From JBCAWW01 sp039024315 (GTDB taxonomy: Bacteria; Bacteroidota; Bacteroidia; J057), in assembly GCA_039024315.1 (NCBI GenBank), contig JBCCQN010000154.1, positions 1 to 19,766 of the forward strand: 19,766 nucleotides of DNA, written 5' to 3'. A program made the translations under genes and the position numbers. Each line of letters opens with the position of its first letter. Within the stretch, counting starts at the first letter, position 1. Positions 6,419-16,700 of the stretch are shown here, one piece after another. The notes under the pieces are model-generated. The model was not told the DNA's origin. It was given only the letters and a program-made list of their open reading frames with translations, and ran no database searches.

Positions 6419-9400
6419 ATGAAAAGACTAGTTAACATTACGTTCTTTCTGGCGCTTTTGCTTTGTGGAGGCAATGTTTTTGCCCAAGAAATCTGCAACA
6501 ATGGTGTAGATGATGATTTAGACGGGCTAATTGATTGCTTCGATCCAGATTGTGGCTTCACTCAATCTTCAACCTTTATTGTTACTCAATTTGCTGATGA
6601 TGGAGAAGAAGAATTTGGCGTTACTGACATTCTTGAAACAGGTACTCCTGACCTAGACTGGGAGGATACAAAAGATGTAGGTGTACGCTTTGTCAATCTC
6701 AACATCCCTGCTGGAGCGACGATCACTAATGTAGAAATTACTTTTACTGCTTCAAGCAATCAACCTGGCGCTACAGACATTGATATTAGCGCTGAGAACA
6801 ATCTGCTTCCTTTAGCCTTCCAAGCGGTAAACAACAACATTTCTAACCGACCCCTTACCACAGCTACGGTCAATTGGGCCGCTACGGGGGCTTGGACTGG
6901 GGGGATGACCTATACAACCCCAGATTTGACACTGATTGTACAAGAACTCGTCGATCAAGTAGCCGCTAATAATACCTTAGATGCGGTGGCTTTTATTTTT
7001 GGACAAGCAGCTGGTGGTAAAGCCTCCGCTTGGGCCGGAGAGGCTGGTGGTGCTACTGCACCCGAATTATTGATCGAATATGTTGCTTGCTTCAATGAAG
7101 TTTGTAACAATAATATAGATGATGATGGAGACGGTGACATAGACTGTTTGGACAGCGATTGTGGGAGCATGTACTCCTTTAATCAACCGGTAAATCAAAC
7201 TAGTGATGATGCCGAAGAAGATGGCGGCTTGGTTGATATCTTTGATGTCGGACCGATTTCGGACCTTGATTTTAGAGCCAATAAGATTGCCGGAACACGT
7301 TTCCGCGGTTTTGCGATTCCCTCCGGAGCTACTATCACTAGCGCCTTCATTCGGTTTACGGCCTCTTCAGATCAACCAGGAGCCGTTGATGTGGGGATTC
7401 GAACAGAATTGGCGACCAATACTGCGACCTATCAAGTAGTGCCCGGTAATATTTCGAATAGACCCACCTCTACTAATGAAATCACTTGGACAACAGGGGT
7501 CTGGGCAGATGGCAATACCTATGATTCACCGGATCTATCACCCATTATGCAAGAAGTCGTAGACCTCTTAGCTAATGGAACCGATTTGACCGATATTAAT
7601 TTCTTATTTGATAGTGCCGCTTCCGGTAAGGTATCGGCTTGGGCCTTCGAAGGAGGCTTGGCTGTTGCCCCAAGACTATTTGTAACTTATGCTGCTTGCG
7701 GTCCCGAAATTTGTGATAATGGTAGAGATGATGACGGCGATGGATTAGTAGATTGCTATGATCCAGATTGTGCTGCTTCTACTAATTGTTCCTTTTATGT
7801 GGAATATGAGTGTACGCAGGCTACCCCTCCAGATACCGTTTGTATCGCTGAGGTAATCCGTGGATCTGGTAGCTATGCCAATCGCCTTTCGGTGATGGTC
7901 GCAGATATAGATCAGGATTCAACCGTTGAATTGATCGGCTTTAATAGCGCTGGGACAGGAATTGATATCATTGATCCATCGACTATGGCAGTGGAACAAT
8001 CCTTTGCTGCTGCTTTTTCAAATCGATCCAATACGCTTTGTATTGCCCAGATGGATGGACAAGGATACCTTGAAATCGCCTACATTCGCTCTGACCGACG
8101 GATCGAAATGTTTAGACACAATGGTACCATTTGGGAAACCGTTACCTCCAATGTAAACGCCTTTCCTAATGTTGCGGTCGTAAATAATATTACAGGTTTG
8201 GGCGCTGCAGATTTTAATGGTGATGGCCGACCTGAATATTATATGGCCAATCGGATTTACTCATTTGCCCCTAATTCGGCCTGTACAGGAGATTGTATCC
8301 AAATGATTGTAAATGGTGACACAGTCGCCAATGGGGGCTCAAGAGGTAGTGCGGATTACGCAACCTTCTCCTCTGTAGCAATTGATATCTTGACCTCGGT
8401 CGATTGTGGTGGTGATCCCGAATGTGATGGTCTCGAATTAGTCGCAGGCAATGTAGTTTACTCGGTCGATATTGTGGCTCAAACTATGACCGCTCGCCGT
8501 AATTTGAATGATGCTGGAGTAGGAACGTTTGATGACGGCCAGAGCGCAGTAGCAGACATCAATAACGATGGCGTTTTAGATGTCGTAGTACACGGAGCTT
8601 ATACCGGTGCTGGGGCTTCCATCCCCAACCCTACCGGTGCATTATATGCTTGGACGCCTCTCACCAATACCCTATTGGCAGGCTGGAATACGGTTGTGCA
8701 AAGAGGGGTGCCTATTATCGCTCAAGTTTATGACGATGACTTAGCTGATGACGGAGATAAATCCAACAATAGTACTCCCAACTACTCAGAAATCGTATTG
8801 CTGACTCCAAACAACATGGATTGTTACAACCTCAACAATCCCAATAACTCTATCTGGAATCAGCCAGTAGTGGATCCCTCTGGTTCAACGGGTATTACTT
8901 CCTTTGACTTTAATGGCGATGGGGTTGATGAAATCACCTATCGCGATGAGGATAATCTACGGATTATGTATGGTGGCCCCCTTGCTTATGCGCCCACAGG
9001 AGCCAACCTCACTACCCGTGATTATGGAAGCCCCATACCTTGTACGAGTAACACCTCTAACGAATATCCCGTGATCGCCGATGTTGATCACGATGGAGAA
9101 GCGGAGATGGTAATTACTTGTGGGACTGACGTGGTGGTTTACGAGTCCGGCTGTACCCCCTGGTTGTCTGCGCGCACGATCTGGAATCAATTCTATTATT
9201 TCGGTGTCAACATCAATGACGATGGCACGGTGCCGCAGCAACAACAATCCACTTTGACAGAATTATTTCCTGGGACGGGTTACTTTCCGCTCAATCGTAC
9301 CAACTTTCAAATCTCTGATTATCAGTTCTCTAACTTGATTGGTGTCGGTCCTGGTGGGACAAACTTAGTGCCCGCACCTGATTTGAGTGGGGCGATCAAT

Positions 9401-10315
9401 GCGATCTCCAATACGACCAATTGTGGTACGCTTGGCAACCAGCTTGTGATCGATTATGAAGTCAGTAATTTTGGCGATCTCAATTTACCGGCTGGGGTTC
9501 ACGTTGCCTTTTACAATGGCGATCCTGCAACGGGAGCTGCTACCTTTATCGATGATGATATCCTTACGCAGGCCATTCCTCAAGATAGTACCTACAACTT
9601 TACGGCGATTTTGCCAGATCAAGGGGGAACCTTTGACTTATATATGGTTATCAATGACGATGGTTCCCAAGGGGTGCCGATCACGCAGCCATTTGCGAGC
9701 CAAGCAGAATGTGATTATAGCAACAACTATCTCCAGATATCAGACTTTTGCTCCAATCCACTGGGAGTAGAGTGGATGAGTTTTGATGCGGTTTGGCCGC
9801 AAGGGGAAAGCGTTCAGCTAAGCTGGACAGTAGAAGAAAGTACAGAAGCTTGGCGGTACCTAGTTGAGCGCTCTAAGGATGGAAAAAGCTTCGCTGAACT
9901 CGAAATCGTAGAGGCTTATGCCGTAGATGCTGTTGCCTCCTATGAGTTGAGCGACATGAGCGTAGATTTAAATACGCGAGATCGTTGGTACTACCGCATT
10001 ATCTTGTTAGAAAAAGACGGTAGCATCCATACCAGCAATACTGTACATGTCAAACAAGGAGAGTTACAAGACCGTGCTTGGATGGAAGTCATCACTGCTG
10101 CTGAGCAATTAGAGGTCCGTTATCTCATGACCAATGCTAGGGCTTACGAATTAGAAGTGAGCAATCATTTGGGACAGATCATATACCGCGCTCCCTTGGC
10201 GGGAGAGCGAGAAGGTAGTCTGCAAATCCCTACCCAAGATTGGGCCAAAGGCATGTATTTTTTACACTTGAAATCTGACGGCCCTGCCGCTTATGAAAGA
10301 GTTTTGATACGCTAA
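6419..10315 (+). CDS. Large secreted FG-GAP/CARDB-like protein with T9SS sorting tail
   Basis: This 1298-residue exported protein has a signal peptide at 1-23 (KR, hydrophobic core, FAQ cleavage site). Two tandem 203-residue units follow (24-226 and 227-429). Each starts with an Asp/Cys-rich motif (C..N..DDD.DG..DC.D.DC) and continues as a DNRLRE-like beta-sandwich. A third copy of the motif alone stands at 430-451. From about 475 to 905 there are FG-GAP/VCBS-like strands with D-x-N/D-x-D-G calcium-type loops (near 496, 598, 713, 830 and 888), suggesting a beta-propeller. Residues about 985-1085 resemble a CARDB domain. Residues 1116-1210 form the fibronectin-like segment common before sorting tails, and 1225-1298 resemble a T9SS type A tail (GMYFLHL, ending ERVLIR). 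It is predicted to be surface-attached or released. There is no catalytic motif, so an adhesive or structural role is inference. Confidence 0.9.
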   Translation: MKRLVNITFFLALLLCGGNVFAQEICNNGVDDDLDGLIDCFDPDCGFTQSSTFIVTQFADDGEEEFGVTDILETGTPDLDWEDTKDVGVRFVNLNIPAGATITNVEITFTASSNQPGATDIDISAENNLLPLAFQAVNNNISNRPLTTATVNWAATGAWTGGMTYTTPDLTLIVQELVDQVAANNTLDAVAFIFGQAAGGKASAWAGEAGGATAPELLIEYVACFNEVCNNNIDDDGDGDIDCLDSDCGSMYSFNQPVNQTSDDAEEDGGLVDIFDVGPISDLDFRANKIAGTRFRGFAIPSGATITSAFIRFTASSDQPGAVDVGIRTELATNTATYQVVPGNISNRPTSTNEITWTTGVWADGNTYDSPDLSPIMQEVVDLLANGTDLTDINFLFDSAASGKVSAWAFEGGLAVAPRLFVTYAACGPEICDNGRDDDGDGLVDCYDPDCAASTNCSFYVEYECTQATPPDTVCIAEVIRGSGSYANRLSVMVADIDQDSTVELIGFNSAGTGIDIIDPSTMAVEQSFAAAFSNRSNTLCIAQMDGQGYLEIAYIRSDRRIEMFRHNGTIWETVTSNVNAFPNVAVVNNITGLGAADFNGDGRPEYYMANRIYSFAPNSACTGDCIQMIVNGDTVANGGSRGSADYATFSSVAIDILTSVDCGGDPECDGLELVAGNVVYSVDIVAQTMTARRNLNDAGVGTFDDGQSAVADINNDGVLDVVVHGAYTGAGASIPNPTGALYAWTPLTNTLLAGWNTVVQRGVPIIAQVYDDDLADDGDKSNNSTPNYSEIVLLTPNNMDCYNLNNPNNSIWNQPVVDPSGSTGITSFDFNGDGVDEITYRDEDNLRIMYGGPLAYAPTGANLTTRDYGSPIPCTSNTSNEYPVIADVDHDGEAEMVITCGTDVVVYESGCTPWLSARTIWNQFYYFGVNINDDGTVPQQQQSTLTELFPGTGYFPLNRTNFQISDYQFSNLIGVGPGGTNLVPAPDLSGAINAISNTTNCGTLGNQLVIDYEVSNFGDLNLPAGVHVAFYNGDPATGAATFIDDDILTQAIPQDSTYNFTAILPDQGGTFDLYMVINDDGSQGVPITQPFASQAECDYSNNYLQISDFCSNPLGVEWMSFDAVWPQGESVQLSWTVEESTEAWRYLVERSKDGKSFAELEIVEAYAVDAVASYELSDMSVDLNTRDRWYYRIILLEKDGSIHTSNTVHVKQGELQDRAWMEVITAAEQLEVRYLMTNARAYELEVSNHLGQIIYRAPLAGEREGSLQIPTQDWAKGMYFLHLKSDGPAAYERVLIR
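6488..7705 (+). repeat. Tandem duplication of a 609-bp coding unit
   Basis: Within the gene at 6419-10315, two units of exactly 203 codons (6488-7096 and 7097-7705) each encode the Asp/Cys motif plus a beta-sandwich. Shared landmarks are IP-x-GATIT, FTASS-x-QPGA, NISNRP, PDL, and KxSAWA near the end. Nucleotide identity is only moderate, so the duplication is old. A third motif begins exactly at the next period boundary (7706) but is not followed by a third sandwich. Confidence 0.85.
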
Positions 10316-10333
10316 CCGACAATATTTTTTACG

Positions 10334-10366
10334 AAGGGGAGTAGGGAATACCTTGCTCCCCTTTTT
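10334..10366 (+). terminator. Intrinsic terminator
   Basis: AAGGGGAG (10334-10341) pairs perfectly with CTCCCCTT (10356-10363) across a 14-nt loop. It is followed by a T run (10362-10366). It lies 18 nt after the stop codon of the secreted-protein gene, so the giant gene downstream should have its own promoter. Confidence 0.88.
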
Positions 10367-10727
10367 GCGGTTCTTTGACTGAGCCAAGAGGTTTTTAAGT
10401 AGTAAGCCAATAGTATTTAGAATTAAGACTTTGAATAGACGACTTCAATGGAGTAAAGAAGTGATTGTTCTTCGTACTAGATACTCCCGATAGCTATCAG
10501 GATACTTGCTCCTCTGTACTTATTACGTGTCTTTGAATCAATTGAACCATTGCCGAGACACAATTGTCCCTTGAAACAGCAAATTTGACCAAAAAGCCCC
10601 TAAGGATTCTATGAGCTATATTTTTTGCCTAATATTATGATTCGAGAGGTGTGATAATTCTGCTTAATTAGATTATTTTTCTCTCAGTTTGTGCACTAAT
10701 TTTAACGCTAAAATTTGAGGTAGGTAC
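10367..10727. other. Intergenic region upstream of the giant gene
   Basis: No gene is visible on either strand. The region holds the palindrome at 10485-10502 and must contain the promoter of the gene at 10728. I find no exact TAnnTTTG match. TATATTTTTTG near 10618-10628 and TAAAATTTG near 10709-10717 come close, each with one extra base between TA and TTTG. Confidence 0.4.
10485..10502. repeat. Palindrome centred on GATAGCTATC
   Basis: TCCCGATAGCTATCAGGA is an 18-bp near-perfect palindrome with a perfect 10-bp core and one mismatched pair (C/A on the plus strand, a wobble on the minus strand). From memory, CCCGATAGCTATCGGG-type palindromes recur in intergenic DNA of Bacteroidota. This would be a slightly decayed copy. 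Its function is unknown; no T run follows. Confidence 0.5.
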
Positions 10728-13700
10728 ATGGTGCAGTTTTCCGTACGGTCTTTACTGTTCATTGTTTTTTGTCTTTCTTTTCAAACCAGTTTCGCTCAGC
10801 TATATATCAATGAGATTATGGCGAGCAATACGAGTACGATTACAGATGCTCAAGGAAATTATGATGATTGGATTGAAATCTACAATGCAGGAGCCACTCC
10901 AGTGGATTTGGGGGGCTACTACCTCACTGATGACCCCGGTAATCCCTCTACATTTTGGCAATTACCCAACACTGGTGCTAGTAGCCTAATCGTTCCCGCA
11001 GGGGGCTACTTGATCTTATGGGCTGACCAAGAACCTTTCGAAGGCCCCAATCATCTAAACTTTAAACTAAGCGCTAGTGGAGAAATGGTGGGGCTTTACT
11101 TGCCCAATTTGACGGCCATTGATGTCGTGCCATTTGGAGCGCAAAATAGCGATGAGTCTTACGGTCGCACCATTGATGGGGCCAACACCTTCACTACCTT
11201 CACTTCACCTACTCCCAATGGCCCAAATGGTAGCGGGGGAGGGATCGTCCAGACCTATCTGGCAACGCTTGTCTCTAAGCTTGGACACGCTAATAATGAC
11301 GCCTCCGAGTACAATGGCAGCGTCAATCTGACTGAAACGGCTGTCTCTTTGGGCGAAAATGCTTCAGGAGGACAATGGGTAGGCCTGAGATTTGAAAATA
11401 TTACTATCCCTTATGGCCAGACGATCACCGATGCATATATCCGCTTTCGTTCCGAAGGCGTTGACACCCTGCCAGTAAGCCTTAATATTTACGGAGAAGA
11501 TATTGATCACTCACCTGCCTTCAATGCCAATCCCAATAATCTGTCCAACAGAACGCTGACAGACACTTTTACGAGCTGGTCGCCCAATGGCTGGGATACT
11601 TATTTTACTTCCACTGGTCGCCATCAGACCAACGAGTTAAAGGCCATTGTACAAGAAATTATCGATCGTCCTGGTTGGGCCAGCGGCAATGCGATTAGCT
11701 TTCTGATTTCCGGTACCGGAACGCGCATCTTTACTTCCTACGAATCTGATTCGATCGAAGCTCCCCGTTTGGTGATTGAAACCGCCGTTACACAAAGTGT
11801 AAATCCTATCAGCAATCTCTATCTCAACGAATTATTGGCCAACAACGGCAATGGGATCGTCGATGAGTTTGGGCAGGATGAAGACTGGGTTGAACTCTTT
11901 AATGCAGGCAGCAGTCCTGTCAATATAGGGGGCTTGTATTTGACTGATGATTATAACGAGCCTGATAAATGGCAAATCGCTGCTCCTGAAGTCATTCCTG
12001 CTGGTGGCTTTGCCTTAATTTGGCTAGATGATGATCCAGGGCAGGGAGGCTTACACGCCAACAATATCAAACTAAATCAGGGAGGAGACCAACTGGCCTT
12101 AGTTCAGATCCTCAACAATGATACAACTTTTCTAGATTCAGTTTCTTTTGGCCCTCAAGCTACAGATTTGGCCTTCGGCCGAACGCTGGATGGAGTTGGT
12201 GGCTGGCAACAGCTTAGCCCCAGTACGCCAAGGGCAAGCAATAGTGCGGCCGGACCCCTAGTCTCTACGCCTCAGTTTTCTCTGACTCCAGGGATGTACA
12301 CTGGAACCCAAAACATACAAATCACCACCAGCACGACTGGAGTTGATATCTATTATACCCTAGATGGTAAGGTCCCAACGACCAGTTCGACCCTTTATAC
12401 AGGACCCATCTCTATTGACACCACAACCACCCTACGGGCTCGGGCCTTTAAGTCGGGATGGACTCCTAGTAAGCACATTAGCGGGACTTGGTTTTTTGGC
12501 CTGACGGACTCTCTACCTGTAGTCTCTTTGATCACTGATCCTGACTCTTTTTTTGGGTCGAACTTGGGTATTTACATCTATAACAATGGACAAATCGGCG
12601 GTAGAAAAAACTGGGAAAGGGAGGTGAACTTTGAATATTTTAGTTATCCCGGTACCCATCAGTTTGAATTTTCGCAGATTGTAGATAGCCGTCTTTATGG
12701 CCGAACGGCAATTTTTTACGCCCAGAAGTCCCTCTCCTTTGATGTCAGAGCAGGGGAGACACTAGATTATCCCTTTTTTGAAAATACCAAAACCAAGGAG
12801 TTCAAGTCTTGGTTGCTGAGGTCTTCTTCTGATGATTGGAGTCGCACTATGTTTGCAGATTCTTGGTTGCAAGAAATGATGGCTCCTTATCTCAATATTG
12901 GAATCCAACATTACCAGCCAACAGTCCTCTATATTAATGGCGACTATTTTGGTATCAACAACCTGCGAGAAAAATACAATCAAGATTATCTCCGCTTTGT
13001 CTATGGGGAAGATCCTGACAATATTGATCTAATCAAAAAAATGCCAGGTTCTAGTAGTGGAATCAATGAAGTCCTCGAAGGGGACGATGTCCATTATCTG
13101 GCCCTTAGAAACTACATTCAAGGCAACGATCTCTCTATTCAAGCCAACTACGATTACGTCAAAACACAAATGGATCTTGACGACTATATAAACTTCGCCA
13201 TCGCGGAGATTTATGTTGGCAATACGAGTTGGCGGCACAATCGTCGTTTTTGGCGCCCCCGTACTCCAGATGGACGTTGGCGTTGGTTGATCAATGATCT
13301 TGACCGAGGCTTTCAGTGGAGCAAACGTAATGCGGATGTTTTGGGACAATTCAAAAATGATGATGACTTTTTTGGTGATCTCATGGCCAACCCAGAGTTT
13401 GAAGCGGAATTTATCCAGCGTATGAACACTTGGATAGCTGTAGTCTATTCAACGACTCGGGTCAATCAAATTGTCGATTCGGTCCAAGATCGTATTGAGC
13501 CAGAAATCCTCGATCATATTGCTCGCTGGCAACCTCAAGGAGGCTTGAGCTCTTTAAACAATTGGAACAATTACGTACAGGAATATCGAAATTTTGCGCC
13601 TTATAGGCCTGCGATCATTCTGGGCCAGATGGCCAATCATTTTGGGGTTACCAACGACACCTTTAACCTGAATTTTGTCGTAAATCAAAATAGTGGGGGT

Positions 13701-16700
13701 TCAGTCCAGCTACATAGCGTAGATTTTGAGGTGCCCGATAATTATTCGGCTTACTACTTCAAAAATATCCCTATTACGATTAAGGCCGAGCCAGACAAGG
13801 GCTATCGCTTTGTGCAATGGCTAGAGACTGGTAATACCAATGCCGAGATAGTCCTCAATACGGCAGCAAATACGACTCTCACGCCGGTCTTTACCCCTAA
13901 AGATCCCGTAATCACCGAAATTCATTACAACCCAAGTAATGGTTCCCAATATGAATTTATTGAGCTGTACAATCCTTCTGCTTACCCCTTAGACCTTAAT
14001 GGTTATTATTTTGACAATGGGATCAGTGATACCTTAACCTTTGTCATGCCTTCACAGTCTTATGTAGTAATCGCCAAAGATAGTACCCTTTGGACAGGCC
14101 AAGGGTTTGACGTTTATCAGTGGAGCAGTGGTTCCTTGGATAATAATGGCGAAGAATTACGGATTCGTTATCCCAATGGTGTTACGTCGGAAAAGCTCAG
14201 TTACAACAATAATTTTCCTTGGCCAGAGCAGGCTGATGGCGATGGTGCTTCTGCCGCTTTGAAAGAGCTTAGTCTCGACAATGATGATGGCTATAATTGG
14301 AAGGCCTGTTGCGGCGCGATTAGTCCCGGACAGCCCAACACGATCGTTGCCAGAGCACCTGGTAATGTGAGCACCAATCTAGCGCTTTGGCTCAAAGCGG
14401 ATGCTGACGGTTTGGTCTTTGAAGATGACAGCTTTAGGGTCAAAGCTTGGTTGGATCAGAGTGGGCAAAACATCAGCGTAGAGCAGAGCGAGCTGGGCAA
14501 AATGCCAAGATGGTATGAAGGCTCATTAAATAGTAATGGTGTCTTAACGTTCGACGGAGTCGATGACCTACTTACGATGGCCGAAGTCAACGATATCCGT
14601 ACGCTATTTGTGGTCAGTAAACTCAACAATCCGAGCACCCAAGACTATATACCGCTTCTCGGACACAGCAATAGCTTTGATTTCCACGGTGGTACGGCGG
14701 GTAAAGTTTTTAGTAGTACCTATGCCAACTCAGTCGTAAAAAATGGCGATTGGCGTCAAAATGGGATCGCCTTTACTGATCCCAACACAACCCATACGGG
14801 TAATTACAGCTATTTATCGGTAGTTACGACCGGCAATGCTAAAATCGATCAGATCGTAGAGGATCGTAATCTTTCCAGACTTTGGGAGGGCGATATCGCA
14901 GAAATTATCGTCTATGATCGCGCACTTACTACTAGCGAACGCAATGAGGTAGAAACCTATCTCAACCTAAAATATGGGGTTTCCATCCCTGAGGCGCAGC
15001 ATACCAAATACAATTATTCGACTTATGGCTATCGGATTGCAGGGATCGGTAAAGACGATAGCCTGCAATGTGTGCAACAACGTAATTCCATGAGCAACGA
15101 TGCGGGTAGTATGGTCCGGATTCGTAAAGCTCAGGACCTTAACGAAGGAGAATATCTCTTTTGGGGGGACAATAATTTAGGCACAACTACCCTCAGTAAA
15201 GATGTAAATGGACAGGTGGACAATGCCATCCAACGGGTTTGGAGAGTGGCTCAAATCGGTAGTCCCGGTTTGGTGAAACTGATTGCTAATGTTGCGGATC
15301 TCCCTGCGGGAACGGACCGTCTCATCGTCAGCTCAAGTGCGAATTTTGAAGCCGCCAACACCCGTTCGATCCCGCTTAGCTTAGAAGATGCGGTGAACCT
15401 AGAAGCTTGGCTAACATTTGCAGATGGTGATTATTTTACTTTCGGCATTAGCCGAACGCAAGGTCCGGCGGGTCTGACCCAAGATTTGTTGTTATGGCTA
15501 CGACCGGAGGTGTTGTCCGCACAAAGTGATGGGACTGCCGTTAATCTTTGGGCTGATGTAGGTGGAGACGATCACGACGCAAAAGATGTAGGCGGAGATT
15601 TGCCGACTTATCAATCCGATGCAGCTAGCACCCTCAATTTCAATCCTACCCTCAAGTTTGACTTTCAAAGATTAGGCACAGACTCCCTCCAACTCAATGA
15701 TTCTTTAAGTGTTTTTGTGGTAGGCAATATTGATCCAAATTCAGACGATTGGGCGAGGATTTTCAATATTGACTACGTCAATCACTATCTCCTCGCCAAG
15801 CGGGGAGCCAATGACGACTATGCTTATATCGCCAAAGGCAATGGCTCGAGTGTCGCACTCGATGATGTTGGAGATTGGGATCTTTTGAGTAATGTGATTG
15901 GGGGGGGCAATGGCGTTTTTTATGTTGATGGCCAAGAAATCGACAACCGTAATCTCACTTTTTTGACTGAAACAGTGGGGCAGATCTCCCTTGGCGGCAA
16001 TTTACCGGCTCAGCCAGGTAGCAACATAGGCGGAGAAAAAATGCAAGGCGCTATCGCCGAGCTATTAGCGTTCAACCGCAGGTTAAATGACCTAGAGCGC
16101 CAACAAGTAGAATCTTACCTCGCCATCAAATACGGCTTTACCAAAAGCGGCAATTATTATCGAAACAATGCTAGCGTGGTATGGGATTCTACCGCAAACG
16201 CAGCTTATCACCATGATGTAATTGCGATTGCCCGTTCGGATATTTCCAAACTCGTTCAATACCAATCAAAAAGTATCAACGCGGGTTCGATTTTGACTTT
16301 GCAAAAAGCCTCGCTTGCCAATGATCGTTTCTTCTTTTGCGGCCACAATGACAGTGCAGCAAATTCGGTCAGTAGTTCGATTGTCGCTGGTAGCTCTTAT
16401 GAACACTTAAAACGAATCTGGAAAGTACAGGAAAACGCCAATATAGATCCGGTCAATTTATCCTTTGATCTCAACGGCTTAGGCCTGAACTATGTCAATG
16501 CCGAATTGGCCCTTTTGGTTGATAATGACTTGAATTTTGGTAACGCCAATTTGATTAGCTCTGGTATCAGCGTTAACAATGACGTAGTAAGGGTGTCGAA
16601 TGTGCAATTGCTTGACGGCGAATTGTTTACGCTAGTGCTGAAGAGTAAATCAGCTGCTTCTCTATCGATCAGTCCGCTATCGATGTCTGAAAACGGAGGC

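Noticed and set aside
10762..10989. 75-codon plus-strand frame overlapping the start of the giant gene
   Set aside because: It is out of frame with the continuous 3013-codon coding sequence, which carries a signal peptide and clear domains, so it is a shadow.
12762..13349. Reverse-strand frames within the CotH region
   Set aside because: They are antisense to a well-conserved domain and show no recognisable protein features.
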